Shown here: positions 1 to 6,733 of the stretch, one piece after another | How positions within the stretch are numbered: the first letter of the stretch is position 1 | Layout: each line of letters starts with the position of its first letter | Origin: Sulfurimonas sp. | GTDB taxonomy: Bacteria; Campylobacterota; Campylobacteria; Campylobacterales; Sulfurimonadaceae | Direction: 5' to 3' | Assembly (NCBI GenBank): GCA_027063295.1 | Contig: JAMORZ010000131.1 | Span: forward strand, 1-7,617 | DNA length: 7,617 nt | The notes under the pieces: model-generated | The model's database searches: none | Told to the model about the DNA's origin: nothing | Seen by the model: only the letters and a program-made list of their open reading frames with translations | Made by a program: the position numbers and the translations under genes

Positions 1-28
1 CACCCTCTACTTCTATAACTTTTTGCAT
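1..28 (-). CDS. Start of a downstream gene, probably the MlaF-type ABC transporter ATPase (partial)
   Basis: Only the first nine codons are inside the window, reading MQKVIEVEG from an ATG at 28-26. The gene begins two bases after the stop codon of the MlaE-type permease, and a GGGA stretch seven bases before the ATG (39-36) can act as ribosome binding site. A short hydrophobic strand of the type V-I-E-V-E-G is the usual opening of an ABC ATPase, before the Walker A motif. In Mla-type phospholipid transporters the ATPase gene normally lies next to the permease gene, so an MlaF role is the natural inference. The visible part is far too short to prove the family. Confidence 0.6.
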
Positions 29-30
29 CA

Positions 31-1137
31 CTAAATCCCAAGGTTTGTAAACGCAATAGAAAAAATCGCATCACATACTATCACTGCAAAAATAGACTCC
101 ACAACACTCTTTGTTGTGTTAAAACCGATACTTTGTGTATCATCTTTGACACGAAGCCCTCTGTAGATCCCGATCGTTGCTATCAAAAATGCAAAAAATG
201 GCCCTTTGATGATCCCAACAATAAAATGCTTCGCAGCAATAACTTCGTTAAATCTGTCTATAAAAAGATCTGTTGTAATTTTCAAATCAATATTTGCAAC
301 AATAATACCACCAAAAAGCCCCATAATATCTGCTAAAAATATCAACAATGGCATCGCTATCATCAAAGCTATTATGCGAGGCATCACTAAAAAAATGTAA
401 GGATCAAACCCCATGGTTCTCATAGCATCAAGCTCTTGAGTTATCTTCATCGCCCCTATCTGTGCTGTAAATGCAGAACCACTCCTGCCAGCAATAACAA
501 TGGCAGTAATAAGGGGTGCAAGTTCTCGTAAGATGGAGAGTCCAAGCATATCTACAATGAAAATATTTGCACCATAAATTTTAAGCTGATAAGCCGATTG
601 GTATGCAACAACCAAACCAATAAGAAAACTTGTAAGAGCGATAATCCCTATCGCTTTAATAGCTGACTCATTGATCTCAAATGCGATCTCTTTAAAACGG
701 ATATTTTGTATATTTTTAAGTAGAAGAAGTTTTGTGTTAAACAACATCCCCAAAAAAGAAAAAAATGAAAGTGCACCCTCATAGTATTCGTATGTTTTTC
801 TTCCAATCCTCTCAACAAAAGCATAAGATTTTTGTTGAGGAAGTGTAGTGTTTTTTTTCAGATGTTTTCGTGCAAGATTGAGTGTAGCTTCCATTTTAGT
901 ATCTGTAACAAAAGTAGCATGAAAGATCTCTGCTTGTTTTTCCAAAAAGAGTGCTGCTGCTGTATCAAGATAGCTCAAAGACTCAAGATTAAATACCACT
1001 TGCTTATACTTCTTTTGAGATACCAAATATTCCAACTCTTTTTCGTATTTGGAGATTGTATAAACACAAAGCTCACCACGAAATTCAACTTCAAGTGTAT
1101 CGTGATGAGTTGTGAGTGTTAAAGGAGGTTGTTTCAT
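31..1137 (-). CDS. mlaE: MlaE-family ABC transporter permease with N-terminal STAS domain
   Basis: A 368-residue inner-membrane permease of the MlaE/YrbE family, which moves phospholipid between inner and outer membrane together with an ATPase (MlaF), a STAS protein (MlaB) and a periplasmic MCE protein (MlaD). Residues 1-100 resemble a STAS domain, with a predicted beta strand VVFNLESLSYLDTAAALFL around 47-65 in which D58-T59 sits where STAS proteins carry their phosphorylatable Ser/Thr. Residues about 140-365 form the permease, with hydrophobic segments near 160-185, 200-218, 248-280, 303-325 and 345-365, and the family signature RELAPLITAIVIAGRSGSAF at 204-223. The STAS part therefore appears to be a built-in MlaB. 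The ATG lies 11 bp after the cheW stop with a weak AAGAG site four bases upstream. The partial ATPase gene follows after two bases. Family assignment is firm; the exact substrate is inferred. Confidence 0.9.
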   Translation of the reverse strand: MKQPPLTLTTHHDTLEVEFRGELCVYTISKYEKELEYLVSQKKYKQVVFNLESLSYLDTAAALFLEKQAEIFHATFVTDTKMEATLNLARKHLKKNTTLPQQKSYAFVERIGRKTYEYYEGALSFFSFLGMLFNTKLLLLKNIQNIRFKEIAFEINESAIKAIGIIALTSFLIGLVVAYQSAYQLKIYGANIFIVDMLGLSILRELAPLITAIVIAGRSGSAFTAQIGAMKITQELDAMRTMGFDPYIFLVMPRIIALMIAMPLLIFLADIMGLFGGIIVANIDLKITTDLFIDRFNEVIAAKHFIVGIIKGPFFAFLIATIGIYRGLRVKDDTQSIGFNTTKSVVESIFAVIVCDAIFSIAFTNLGI

Positions 1138-1148
1138 CAGGCTCTTAT

Positions 1149-1643
1149 CTAGAAATCTCTCTCTAAGAGTTTGTTTACCTTTAGAATAGTTATGATTTTA
1201 TCTTCCTGTTTTCCAACACCTTCTATCATCGTTTCATCACCTACTATTGTATCTGGAGCTGGCCCGATGTTCTCTTTTTTGATACGGATCGCCATTGTAA
1301 GTCTGTCGATAACAAATCCCGCTACATCATCACCATGACGCATCACAATAAAACGTGTCTCATCTGAGTGTTTTTTTGGACTCAAACCAAACTTTGTTCT
1401 AAGATCTATAAGTGGAATAACTGCACCACGAAGATTAAATACTCCTAGAACATACTTTGGTACCTGAGGTACACGTGTCCATGAAAATGGCTTAATGATC
1501 TCTTGAATAGCCAAGATAGGCACTGCATACTCTTCATCACCTATAACAAAGCCGACAAGTTGAACAACATTGTCAAGTTGCAGTTCTGGAGTATTTTGCT
1601 GTTCTGATTGCTTGTTGATTATTTGTTTTAATTTATCACTCAT
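1149..1643 (-). CDS. cheW: Chemotaxis coupling protein CheW
   Basis: A 164-residue cytoplasmic adaptor that links chemoreceptors to the kinase CheA in the polar signalling array. After a polar N-terminal stretch (residues 1-25, rich in Lys and Gln) a single CheW domain covers about 27-160. It includes the strand YAVPILAIQEII (39-50) and the hallmark GVFNLRGAVIPLIDLR (67-82), whose NLRG (70-73) corresponds to the conserved receptor/kinase contact. Length is typical for the family. The start ATG shares one base with the cheA stop (TAATG), and a GGAG site at 1655-1652 lies inside the cheA coding end, so translation of the two is likely coupled. The protein has no receiver domain, which separates it from the CheV encoded two genes upstream. 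Confidence 0.96.
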   Translation of the reverse strand: MSDKLKQIINKQSEQQNTPELQLDNVVQLVGFVIGDEEYAVPILAIQEIIKPFSWTRVPQVPKYVLGVFNLRGAVIPLIDLRTKFGLSPKKHSDETRFIVMRHGDDVAGFVIDRLTMAIRIKKENIGPAPDTIVGDETMIEGVGKQEDKIITILKVNKLLERDF

Positions 1644-4051
1644 TATAAAAACTCCGATTTAAAGTTAACATTTCTCTGTACAACACTAGAGAGATAATCT
1701 GCAGAGTATGGTTTTGTGATATACTCAACCATTCCAGACTCAACACCACGCATACGATCTGACTTACCAGTTCTTGAAGTAACTGCAATAAGTGGTAAGT
1801 TTTTATAGCGGTTGTATTTTTTGATCTCGCTTGCAAGAGTGTACCCATCCATACGTGGCATCTCAATATCGATAAGCATCGCATCAAAGTTATGCTCACC
1901 CGCTTTTAAAACATTAAGTGCTTCTTGACCATCACTCGCCTCTACAAGTGTAACTCCAAGTGGCTCAAGAGCTTTGCGCATGATTGTTCTATCTGTTTTT
2001 GAATCATCAACAATCATAATCGTATAGTCACTTGCTTTTGTTTTTTCATTGCTTGTAGCTACACCACCACTCTCTTCTGTTAAAGAAGAAGCCTTAACAT
2101 CACGTGCCATCTGCATCAGTGCTACAACATCCACAATCAATGTCACACCACCATCACCACGAATTGTAGCCCCTGCAATACCTTCAATCCCTTTGAGATA
2201 ATCCCCAAGAGATTTGATAACGATCTCCTCTTGACCTACAAGAGTATCAACAATGAGTCCAAGCTTACTTGTACCAAGACCAAGCACAACAACATAAGCA
2301 TGCTCACTCGCATCTAAGATACGCTCAACCTCAAAGATATCACCAATATGTACTAAAGATAAAACCTCATCACGCAAACGCATAACAGATTTACCCTCAA
2401 CTGTGTAGATCTCATCTTTAGAGATACGTACAGTCTCAAGAACTGAAGCGAGTGGAATCGCATAATATTCCTCTTGTACACCAACTAAAAGTGCTTGAAT
2501 GATCGCAAGTGTAAGAGGGATCTTGAGCTTCATTGAAGTTCCAACACCCACTTCAGAGTCAATGTCAATTATACCGTTGAGTTTTTCGATATTTGTTTTT
2601 ACAACATCCATCCCAACTCCACGACCACTTACATTGGTAACTTGAGCTGCAGTTGAGAAACCTGGCTTAAAGATAAGCCCAAATGCCTCTTTATCACTCA
2701 TGGTATCAGCTTCTTTTTCAGTGATGATACCTTTTTCGAGTGATTTGTTTTTAAGCATCTCAGGATCAAGTCCTTTTCCATCGTCATCTATCTGGATAAC
2801 GATCTGGTTCCCTTCATTGTATGCTTTTAGCCCTATCACACCTGTCTCAGGTTTCCCTTTTGCAACACGCTCTTCTGGTGGCTCAACACCATGATCACAA
2901 GAGTTACGGATGATATGCACAAGTGGATCACCAATCTCCTCAACGATCGATTTATCAAGCTCTGTCTCTTCACCTGAGATCTCTAGCTCTATCTTTTTGT
3001 TAAGTTCACGTGATAAGTCACGAATCATACGTGGGAACTTGTTAAACACTTTTCCAATAGGAAGCATACGTGTTTTCATAACAGCGATCTGAAGGTCAGT
3101 TGTTACAAGTGATACAATACTTACTACTTGATTGAGCTCTTCTAAAAACTCCTCACCCTCGTAACGCTCCTCCACATCATCATTGATCTTGATAAGTCTG
3201 TTTTTTGCAAGTACAAGCTCACCAATAAGGTTCATCAAGTGATCGAGTCTTTTTACATCAACACGGATCGTTTGTTCAACTGCTGCTGGAGCACGTTTTG
3301 TAGGAGCAGCTGCTTTTGGTGCATCTTTTTTTGCACCATCACCTTTGTTACCACCTTGTGGTGCTGTTGTTTTTGGAGCAGCTGGTGGTGGAGGTGGAGG
3401 CGGTGGTGTTGAGTCCTCCTCTTTTGTTTCCTCTTGGGGTTCAGGTGGCATTTGAGGTACTTTTTCACCAGCTGCCAGTTTTGCTTCACGTTTTTTCTTA
3501 TCTTCCTCTTGACGCTGTGCTAAGAGTCTCTCTATCTCAGCTTCGATCTCTTCTGGATCCATATTTTCATAGTCAAGCTCATCTTCATCTGCAGGTGTTT
3601 CCTCAACTACTTCTACTTCAGGTTCTGGTGCAGGTGCAGCTGCTGCTGGAGTTTCCACTTCACCTGTTCCACCACTTACTTTGTCAAGTCTTGCCACACA
3701 AGCTGATACATCGATTCCTGCATCTGCACTTGTATCACGGATCGTCTCAAGAAGTGCTTTCATCAAATCAACTGATTCTAAGATAACATCCATAATATCA
3801 GGAGTGATTGTAAGCTCACCATGACGAGCTTTGTTCAGAACATCTTCCATGTGGTGAGTTAAGTGAGTTAGTACATCAAAGTTTAAAAATGATGAAGCAC
3901 CCTTAACGGTATGAGCAACACGGAAGATCCCGTTTAATAGTTCTAAGTCTTCAGGGTTTGATTCTAGTTCTACCAAGTCCTCATCGAGCTTCTCAACAAG
4001 CTCAAACGACTCAACTAAAAAATCCTGCAGTATCTCTTGAAATTCATCCAT
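1643..4051 (-). CDS. cheA: Chemotaxis histidine kinase CheA with C-terminal receiver domain (CheAY)
   Basis: An 802-residue hybrid kinase that autophosphorylates in response to receptors and passes phosphate to response regulators. Residues 1-125 are the Hpt (P1) domain with the phosphorylated histidine H47 in AHTVKG. Residues about 125-258 are a low-complexity linker with an acidic region, a charged helix (about 160-193) and eight prolines in a row (216-223); no CheY-binding P2 domain is recognisable. P3 dimerisation starts near 260. The P4 ATPase has an N box with H379 and N383, a G1 box DDGKGLD (423-429), an F box (457-467) and a G2 box SGRGVGMD (475-482). The CheW-like P5 domain spans about 510-650. 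The receiver domain at about 675-800 has acidic pair D682-D683, phosphoacceptor D728, T758 and K780, all intact. The ATG has an excellent AGGAG site seven bases upstream, overlapping the cheV stop. A CheA-receiver fusion is the usual form in Campylobacterota. Confidence 0.97.
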   Translation of the reverse strand: MDEFQEILQDFLVESFELVEKLDEDLVELESNPEDLELLNGIFRVAHTVKGASSFLNFDVLTHLTHHMEDVLNKARHGELTITPDIMDVILESVDLMKALLETIRDTSADAGIDVSACVARLDKVSGGTGEVETPAAAAPAPEPEVEVVEETPADEDELDYENMDPEEIEAEIERLLAQRQEEDKKKREAKLAAGEKVPQMPPEPQEETKEEDSTPPPPPPPPAAPKTTAPQGGNKGDGAKKDAPKAAAPTKRAPAAVEQTIRVDVKRLDHLMNLIGELVLAKNRLIKINDDVEERYEGEEFLEELNQVVSIVSLVTTDLQIAVMKTRMLPIGKVFNKFPRMIRDLSRELNKKIELEISGEETELDKSIVEEIGDPLVHIIRNSCDHGVEPPEERVAKGKPETGVIGLKAYNEGNQIVIQIDDDGKGLDPEMLKNKSLEKGIITEKEADTMSDKEAFGLIFKPGFSTAAQVTNVSGRGVGMDVVKTNIEKLNGIIDIDSEVGVGTSMKLKIPLTLAIIQALLVGVQEEYYAIPLASVLETVRISKDEIYTVEGKSVMRLRDEVLSLVHIGDIFEVERILDASEHAYVVVLGLGTSKLGLIVDTLVGQEEIVIKSLGDYLKGIEGIAGATIRGDGGVTLIVDVVALMQMARDVKASSLTEESGGVATSNEKTKASDYTIMIVDDSKTDRTIMRKALEPLGVTLVEASDGQEALNVLKAGEHNFDAMLIDIEMPRMDGYTLASEIKKYNRYKNLPLIAVTSRTGKSDRMRGVESGMVEYITKPYSADYLSSVVQRNVNFKSEFL
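3383..3406 (-). repeat. Run of eight proline codons in the CheA linker
   Basis: Eight consecutive CCN codons (CCA, CCG, CCT, CCA, CCT, CCA, CCA, CCA) encode residues 216-223 of CheA. The codons are mixed, so this is not a perfect triplet repeat, although the plus strand shows it as repeated TGG/AGG. Proline runs of this length are known to stall ribosomes unless elongation factor P is present; whether that happens here is an inference. Confidence 0.9.
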
Positions 4052-4058
4052 ATTTACA

Positions 4059-4063
4059 CTCCT
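4059..4063 (-). promoter_or_regulatory. Strong ribosome binding site of cheA, overlapping the cheV stop
   Basis: Read on the minus strand, AGGAG sits seven bases before the cheA ATG, and its first two bases are the last two of the cheV TAG stop codon. It is the best Shine-Dalgarno match in the window. It supports the chosen cheA start and suggests efficient cheA translation as ribosomes finish cheV. Confidence 0.85.
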
Positions 4064-5000
4064 ACTTCATATGTGCACGAACAACGCGCGCTACTTCATC
4101 ATAAAATGAACTCGCTTGGAACTTAACCAAGTAAGCCTCTCCACCAGCTTCAAGACCTCTACCCTCACTAAAGTGATCACTGATAGAGGAGTTAAAGACG
4201 ATTGGCACTTTGTTAAAACGTGGATCATCTTTAACATTGGCTGCAAAGTGAAAACCATCCATCTTTGGCATCTCAACGTCTGAGATGATGATTTTTAACT
4301 CATCTGAAAGATCTTCTCCGTAAGTGGAGTAAAGATCTTCAAGTTTTGCAAGCCCCTCTTCACCATCCATCGCTTCAACAACATGAAAGCCCATCTTTAT
4401 TAGTGCTTCTTTAACGATTTTTCTCGCTGTTGCACTATCATCAAGAACAAGAGCAAGACCTTTGAAGGTTTCTATCTCTTGAGGAGCATTATCAACATCT
4501 GGCTCATAAAGTCCAAGATCTTGTACAACTGACTCAAGATCTAAGATAAGAAGAACATTATCACCCTCTATCTTAGTTACACCAGTGATTTTGCTTCCAT
4601 CTATAGAACCACTTCCACTGACAAATGTAGCAGGTTCTATATCGCTCCAACTGATACGGCGGATACGTTTTGCTTCATGAACGATAAATCCAATAAGCAC
4701 ATTGTTAAACTCTGTAATAATTACCCTGGAGTTTGCTTCTACACCTTCAGGAACAACGATCCCCATCCATTTTGCCAAGTTTACAACCGGGATCACAACA
4801 TCCCGAAGATCAAAAATCCCTTCTATAAACTCTGGCGTACCTGGAAGCTCTGTTAAAGCTGGTACACGAATTATCTCTCGAACTTTAGAAACATTTATAC
4901 CATAAATCCCTTCATACACTGTATCATCTTCTTGTTTGAGTATACGAAAGTCTACAAGCTCCATCTCATTTGAGCCAACTTTAAGTGAATTATCATCCAT
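4062..5000 (-). CDS. cheV: Chemotaxis protein CheV (CheW domain fused to a receiver domain)
   Basis: A 312-residue cytoplasmic adaptor that couples receptors to CheA and can itself be phosphorylated. The CheW-like domain covers about 15-165 and contains EGIFDLRDVVIPVVNL (60-75), matching the CheW GVFNLRGAVIPLIDL region with DLR in place of NLR. The receiver domain covers about 180-312, with acidic pair D187-D188, phosphoacceptor D241 in IISDVEMPKMDG, S271 or S272 in the switch Ser/Thr region and K293. The residue after K293 is Phe rather than the Pro usual in CheY. A longer loop (about 219-235) precedes the phosphoacceptor strand; I believe this is common in CheV proteins. The ATG is four bases after the stop of the phosphoesterase gene, with AAGG (5011-5008) seven bases upstream. 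Campylobacterota can carry several CheV paralogues; which one this is cannot be told from the window alone. Confidence 0.95.
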   Translation of the reverse strand: MDDNSLKVGSNEMELVDFRILKQEDDTVYEGIYGINVSKVREIIRVPALTELPGTPEFIEGIFDLRDVVIPVVNLAKWMGIVVPEGVEANSRVIITEFNNVLIGFIVHEAKRIRRISWSDIEPATFVSGSGSIDGSKITGVTKIEGDNVLLILDLESVVQDLGLYEPDVDNAPQEIETFKGLALVLDDSATARKIVKEALIKMGFHVVEAMDGEEGLAKLEDLYSTYGEDLSDELKIIISDVEMPKMDGFHFAANVKDDPRFNKVPIVFNSSISDHFSEGRGLEAGGEAYLVKFQASSFYDEVARVVRAHMK

Positions 5001-5004
5001 ATCT

Positions 5005-5736
5005 CTACCTTTTAAAGAAACTCTTTTCTTCTAGCAGTTCTTTGTCTTGAGATGATTTTACTACAAAATATCTTTGATTGCAAGCAAAAGCACCCAAATT
5101 GATATAGTGAAGCTTTTTAAGTTGCATACTTTTATTTTGATGATAATGCCCCTCTATAAAATAATCAGCCTTAAAATTCTCAAGATTACGTTTTTCAATA
5201 AAGCTCTCAAACCCCACAAACTCTTTACAATCATCTTTTTTAGTTAAGTATTCTTCTATCTTTTTTATAATGTTGTCACTATTACGTTTATCTATAAAAT
5301 TGAGCACTTTAAGTACTACTGCATTTCGTATGATGGCAGAGTAGAGTTTGTAACCAAAAGGAGCATCAAAGTCACCATGGGCAAGATACAATGTTTTCTC
5401 CCCATAGCTACATTGCAGTGGTTGCATCCCCATTGGGTAAACTTTTATATTTTGGAGTTTGTTTGTAAGGTTAAAATCATGATTACCCTCAAGAAGTACT
5501 ACTTCTATTTTAGACGCAATACCATAGAGCACTTGGAGGATCTGCTCATTTTGTTTAAATGTAAACTCAATAGAGCCAAAAAGAGCATCAAAGATATCAC
5601 CCATCAAGATAAGTTGTGTTGGTTGGAGTTGCTCTTTTTCTATCGCTTGGAAAAAAGCCAAAAGTTCTGGACGAAGTGTAGGAGAGTAGTGTGCATCTGC
5701 AACAACAAACGCACCCTCTTTGAGTTTAAGGGACAT
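5005..5736 (-). CDS. Calcineurin-like metallophosphoesterase, likely UDP-2,3-diacylglucosamine hydrolase type (lipid A pathway)
   Basis: A 243-residue cytoplasmic metal-dependent phosphoesterase. The metal-binding motifs of the calcineurin-like fold are all present and in order: DAH (D14, H16), GD (D47), GNHD (N85, H86), AHGD (H120) and GHYH (H197, H199). Length and the HGD and GHxH motifs resemble LpxH, which cleaves UDP-2,3-diacylglucosamine to lipid X in lipid A synthesis. Classical LpxH, however, has GNRD where this protein has GNHD, so it may belong to a related branch; I recall a Campylobacterota-specific enzyme named LpxJ encoded beside cheV in Helicobacter, but cannot verify that here. 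The start overlaps the end of argC by 11 nt and has no clear ribosome binding site, which points to translational coupling. The C-terminal segment ends in basic and aromatic residues (SFFKR). Fold is certain; lipid A role is probable. Confidence 0.85.
   Translation of the reverse strand: MSLKLKEGAFVVADAHYSPTLRPELLAFFQAIEKEQLQPTQLILMGDIFDALFGSIEFTFKQNEQILQVLYGIASKIEVVLLEGNHDFNLTNKLQNIKVYPMGMQPLQCSYGEKTLYLAHGDFDAPFGYKLYSAIIRNAVVLKVLNFIDKRNSDNIIKKIEEYLTKKDDCKEFVGFESFIEKRNLENFKADYFIEGHYHQNKSMQLKKLHYINLGAFACNQRYFVVKSSQDKELLEEKSFFKR
5055..5083 (-). promoter_or_regulatory. Candidate internal sigma-70-type promoter ahead of cheV
   Basis: On the minus strand, TTGCAA (5083-5078) is followed after exactly 17 bases by TAAAAT (5060-5055). 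This matches the -35 consensus in four of six positions and the -10 in five of six. It lies in the 3' part of the phosphoesterase gene, so transcription would begin about 45-50 bases before the cheV ATG. Such matches arise by chance in AT-rich DNA, and Campylobacterota promoters often lack a real -35 element, so the call is tentative. Confidence 0.3.
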
Positions 5737-6733
5737 AGGCTATATTTGGGATCCCTGCATTCTCATCAAGCCCCATCATCAGGTTGGCATTTACCACTGC
5801 CTGAGAAGATGCTCCACGCATGAGGTTATCTATGGCACTTGAGATAAAGAGCATATCACCCTTACGTTTGACATAGATATCACAAAAGTTTGTTCCTGCA
5901 ACATTTTTCATATCAACAGGCACATCAGATATACGGATATTTCTCTCAGCTTTGTAAAACTCTTTGAGTTGTGCTTCTGCATCAAACTCACCCTCAACTT
6001 GAAGATAGATTGAGCTTATCATTCCACGAGTAAGGGGAATGAGGTGTGGTACAAAGTTTATCTCGTCAAACGCAACACCAAGCTTTTGTGCTATCTCAGG
6101 TGCATGACGGTGAAGGAGTGGGTTGTATGCAAAAAGATTATCATTTACATTGACAAAATGGGTGGTCTCTGAGAGTTTTTTTCCAGCTCCGCTCACACCT
6201 GTTTTTGCATCGATAATAATAGGTGTACCCTCTTTACGTTTTTCCATAAACGGTAAAATCCCAAGGAGTGAGCATGTTGGAAAACATCCTGGATTTGCCA
6301 CAAGTGAAGCACCTTTGAGCTGATCTCTAAACATCTCAGGCAAACCATATACAACATGAGAGAGGTTTTCTACATCTGTATGGGGAACATAAAACTCCTC
6401 ATATACTTCTTGGGTAAGGCGATAATCAGCTGAGAGATCAACCACCTTCACACCAGCACTGATGAGGGGTTTTACATACGCCATAGCTGTTTTGTGAGGT
6501 ACTGCCAAGAAAACAAGCTCACACTCACGAGCCATCACGTCGGTATCTGCTTTATGTACCTCATCTTCACACACACCGTAAAGAGATGGATGAAGTTTGT
6601 TGATGGTTGTGCCACCCTCAGAGTTTGCGATATAGCTAAGCTCAAAATGTGGGTGATTTACAAGCATCTTTACAAGTTCTAAGCCTGTATAGCCTGTAGC
6701 TCCTACTACACCAACTTTTATCTTTTTACTCAT
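5726..6733 (-). CDS. argC: N-acetyl-gamma-glutamyl-phosphate reductase ArgC
   Basis: A 335-residue cytoplasmic enzyme of arginine (and ornithine) biosynthesis that reduces N-acetylglutamyl 5-phosphate to the semialdehyde with NADPH. The N-terminal dinucleotide-binding domain shows GVVGATGYTG (8-17). The catalytic cysteine is C150 in ANPGCFPT (146-153). The substrate-binding histidine region is HRHAPEI (208-214), and KTGVSGAGKK (177-186) and IDNLMRGASSQAV (301-313) are further ArgC signatures. Size is normal for the family. I chose the ATG at 6733, which overlaps the greA stop by eight bases (ATGAGTAA), over an in-frame TTG at 6742 that would add only three residues and has no ribosome binding site. 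The 3' end overlaps the phosphoesterase start by 11 nt. No other arg genes are in the window, so argC appears to be separated from the rest of the pathway. Confidence 0.96.
   Translation of the reverse strand: MSKKIKVGVVGATGYTGLELVKMLVNHPHFELSYIANSEGGTTINKLHPSLYGVCEDEVHKADTDVMARECELVFLAVPHKTAMAYVKPLISAGVKVVDLSADYRLTQEVYEEFYVPHTDVENLSHVVYGLPEMFRDQLKGASLVANPGCFPTCSLLGILPFMEKRKEGTPIIIDAKTGVSGAGKKLSETTHFVNVNDNLFAYNPLLHRHAPEIAQKLGVAFDEINFVPHLIPLTRGMISSIYLQVEGEFDAEAQLKEFYKAERNIRISDVPVDMKNVAGTNFCDIYVKRKGDMLFISSAIDNLMRGASSQAVVNANLMMGLDENAGIPNIAYVP

Noticed and set aside
1636..1899. Minus-strand frame of 87 codons in another phase at the end of cheA
   Set aside because: It overlaps the intact receiver domain of CheA; there is no sign of a frameshift, since the CheA frame runs through all receiver motifs to its stop.
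3316..3786. Plus-strand open frame of 156 codons, rich in Leu, His and Val, opposite the CheA linker
   Set aside because: It is the mirror of the low-complexity CheA linker; its composition follows from the antisense of Pro/Glu/Ala codons and it has no domain pattern or ribosome binding site that I can support.
5377..5823. Plus-strand open frame of 148 codons across the phosphoesterase and the end of argC
   Set aside because: It lies fully antisense to two well-supported genes that retain all catalytic motifs, and the translated product resembles no family I recognise.
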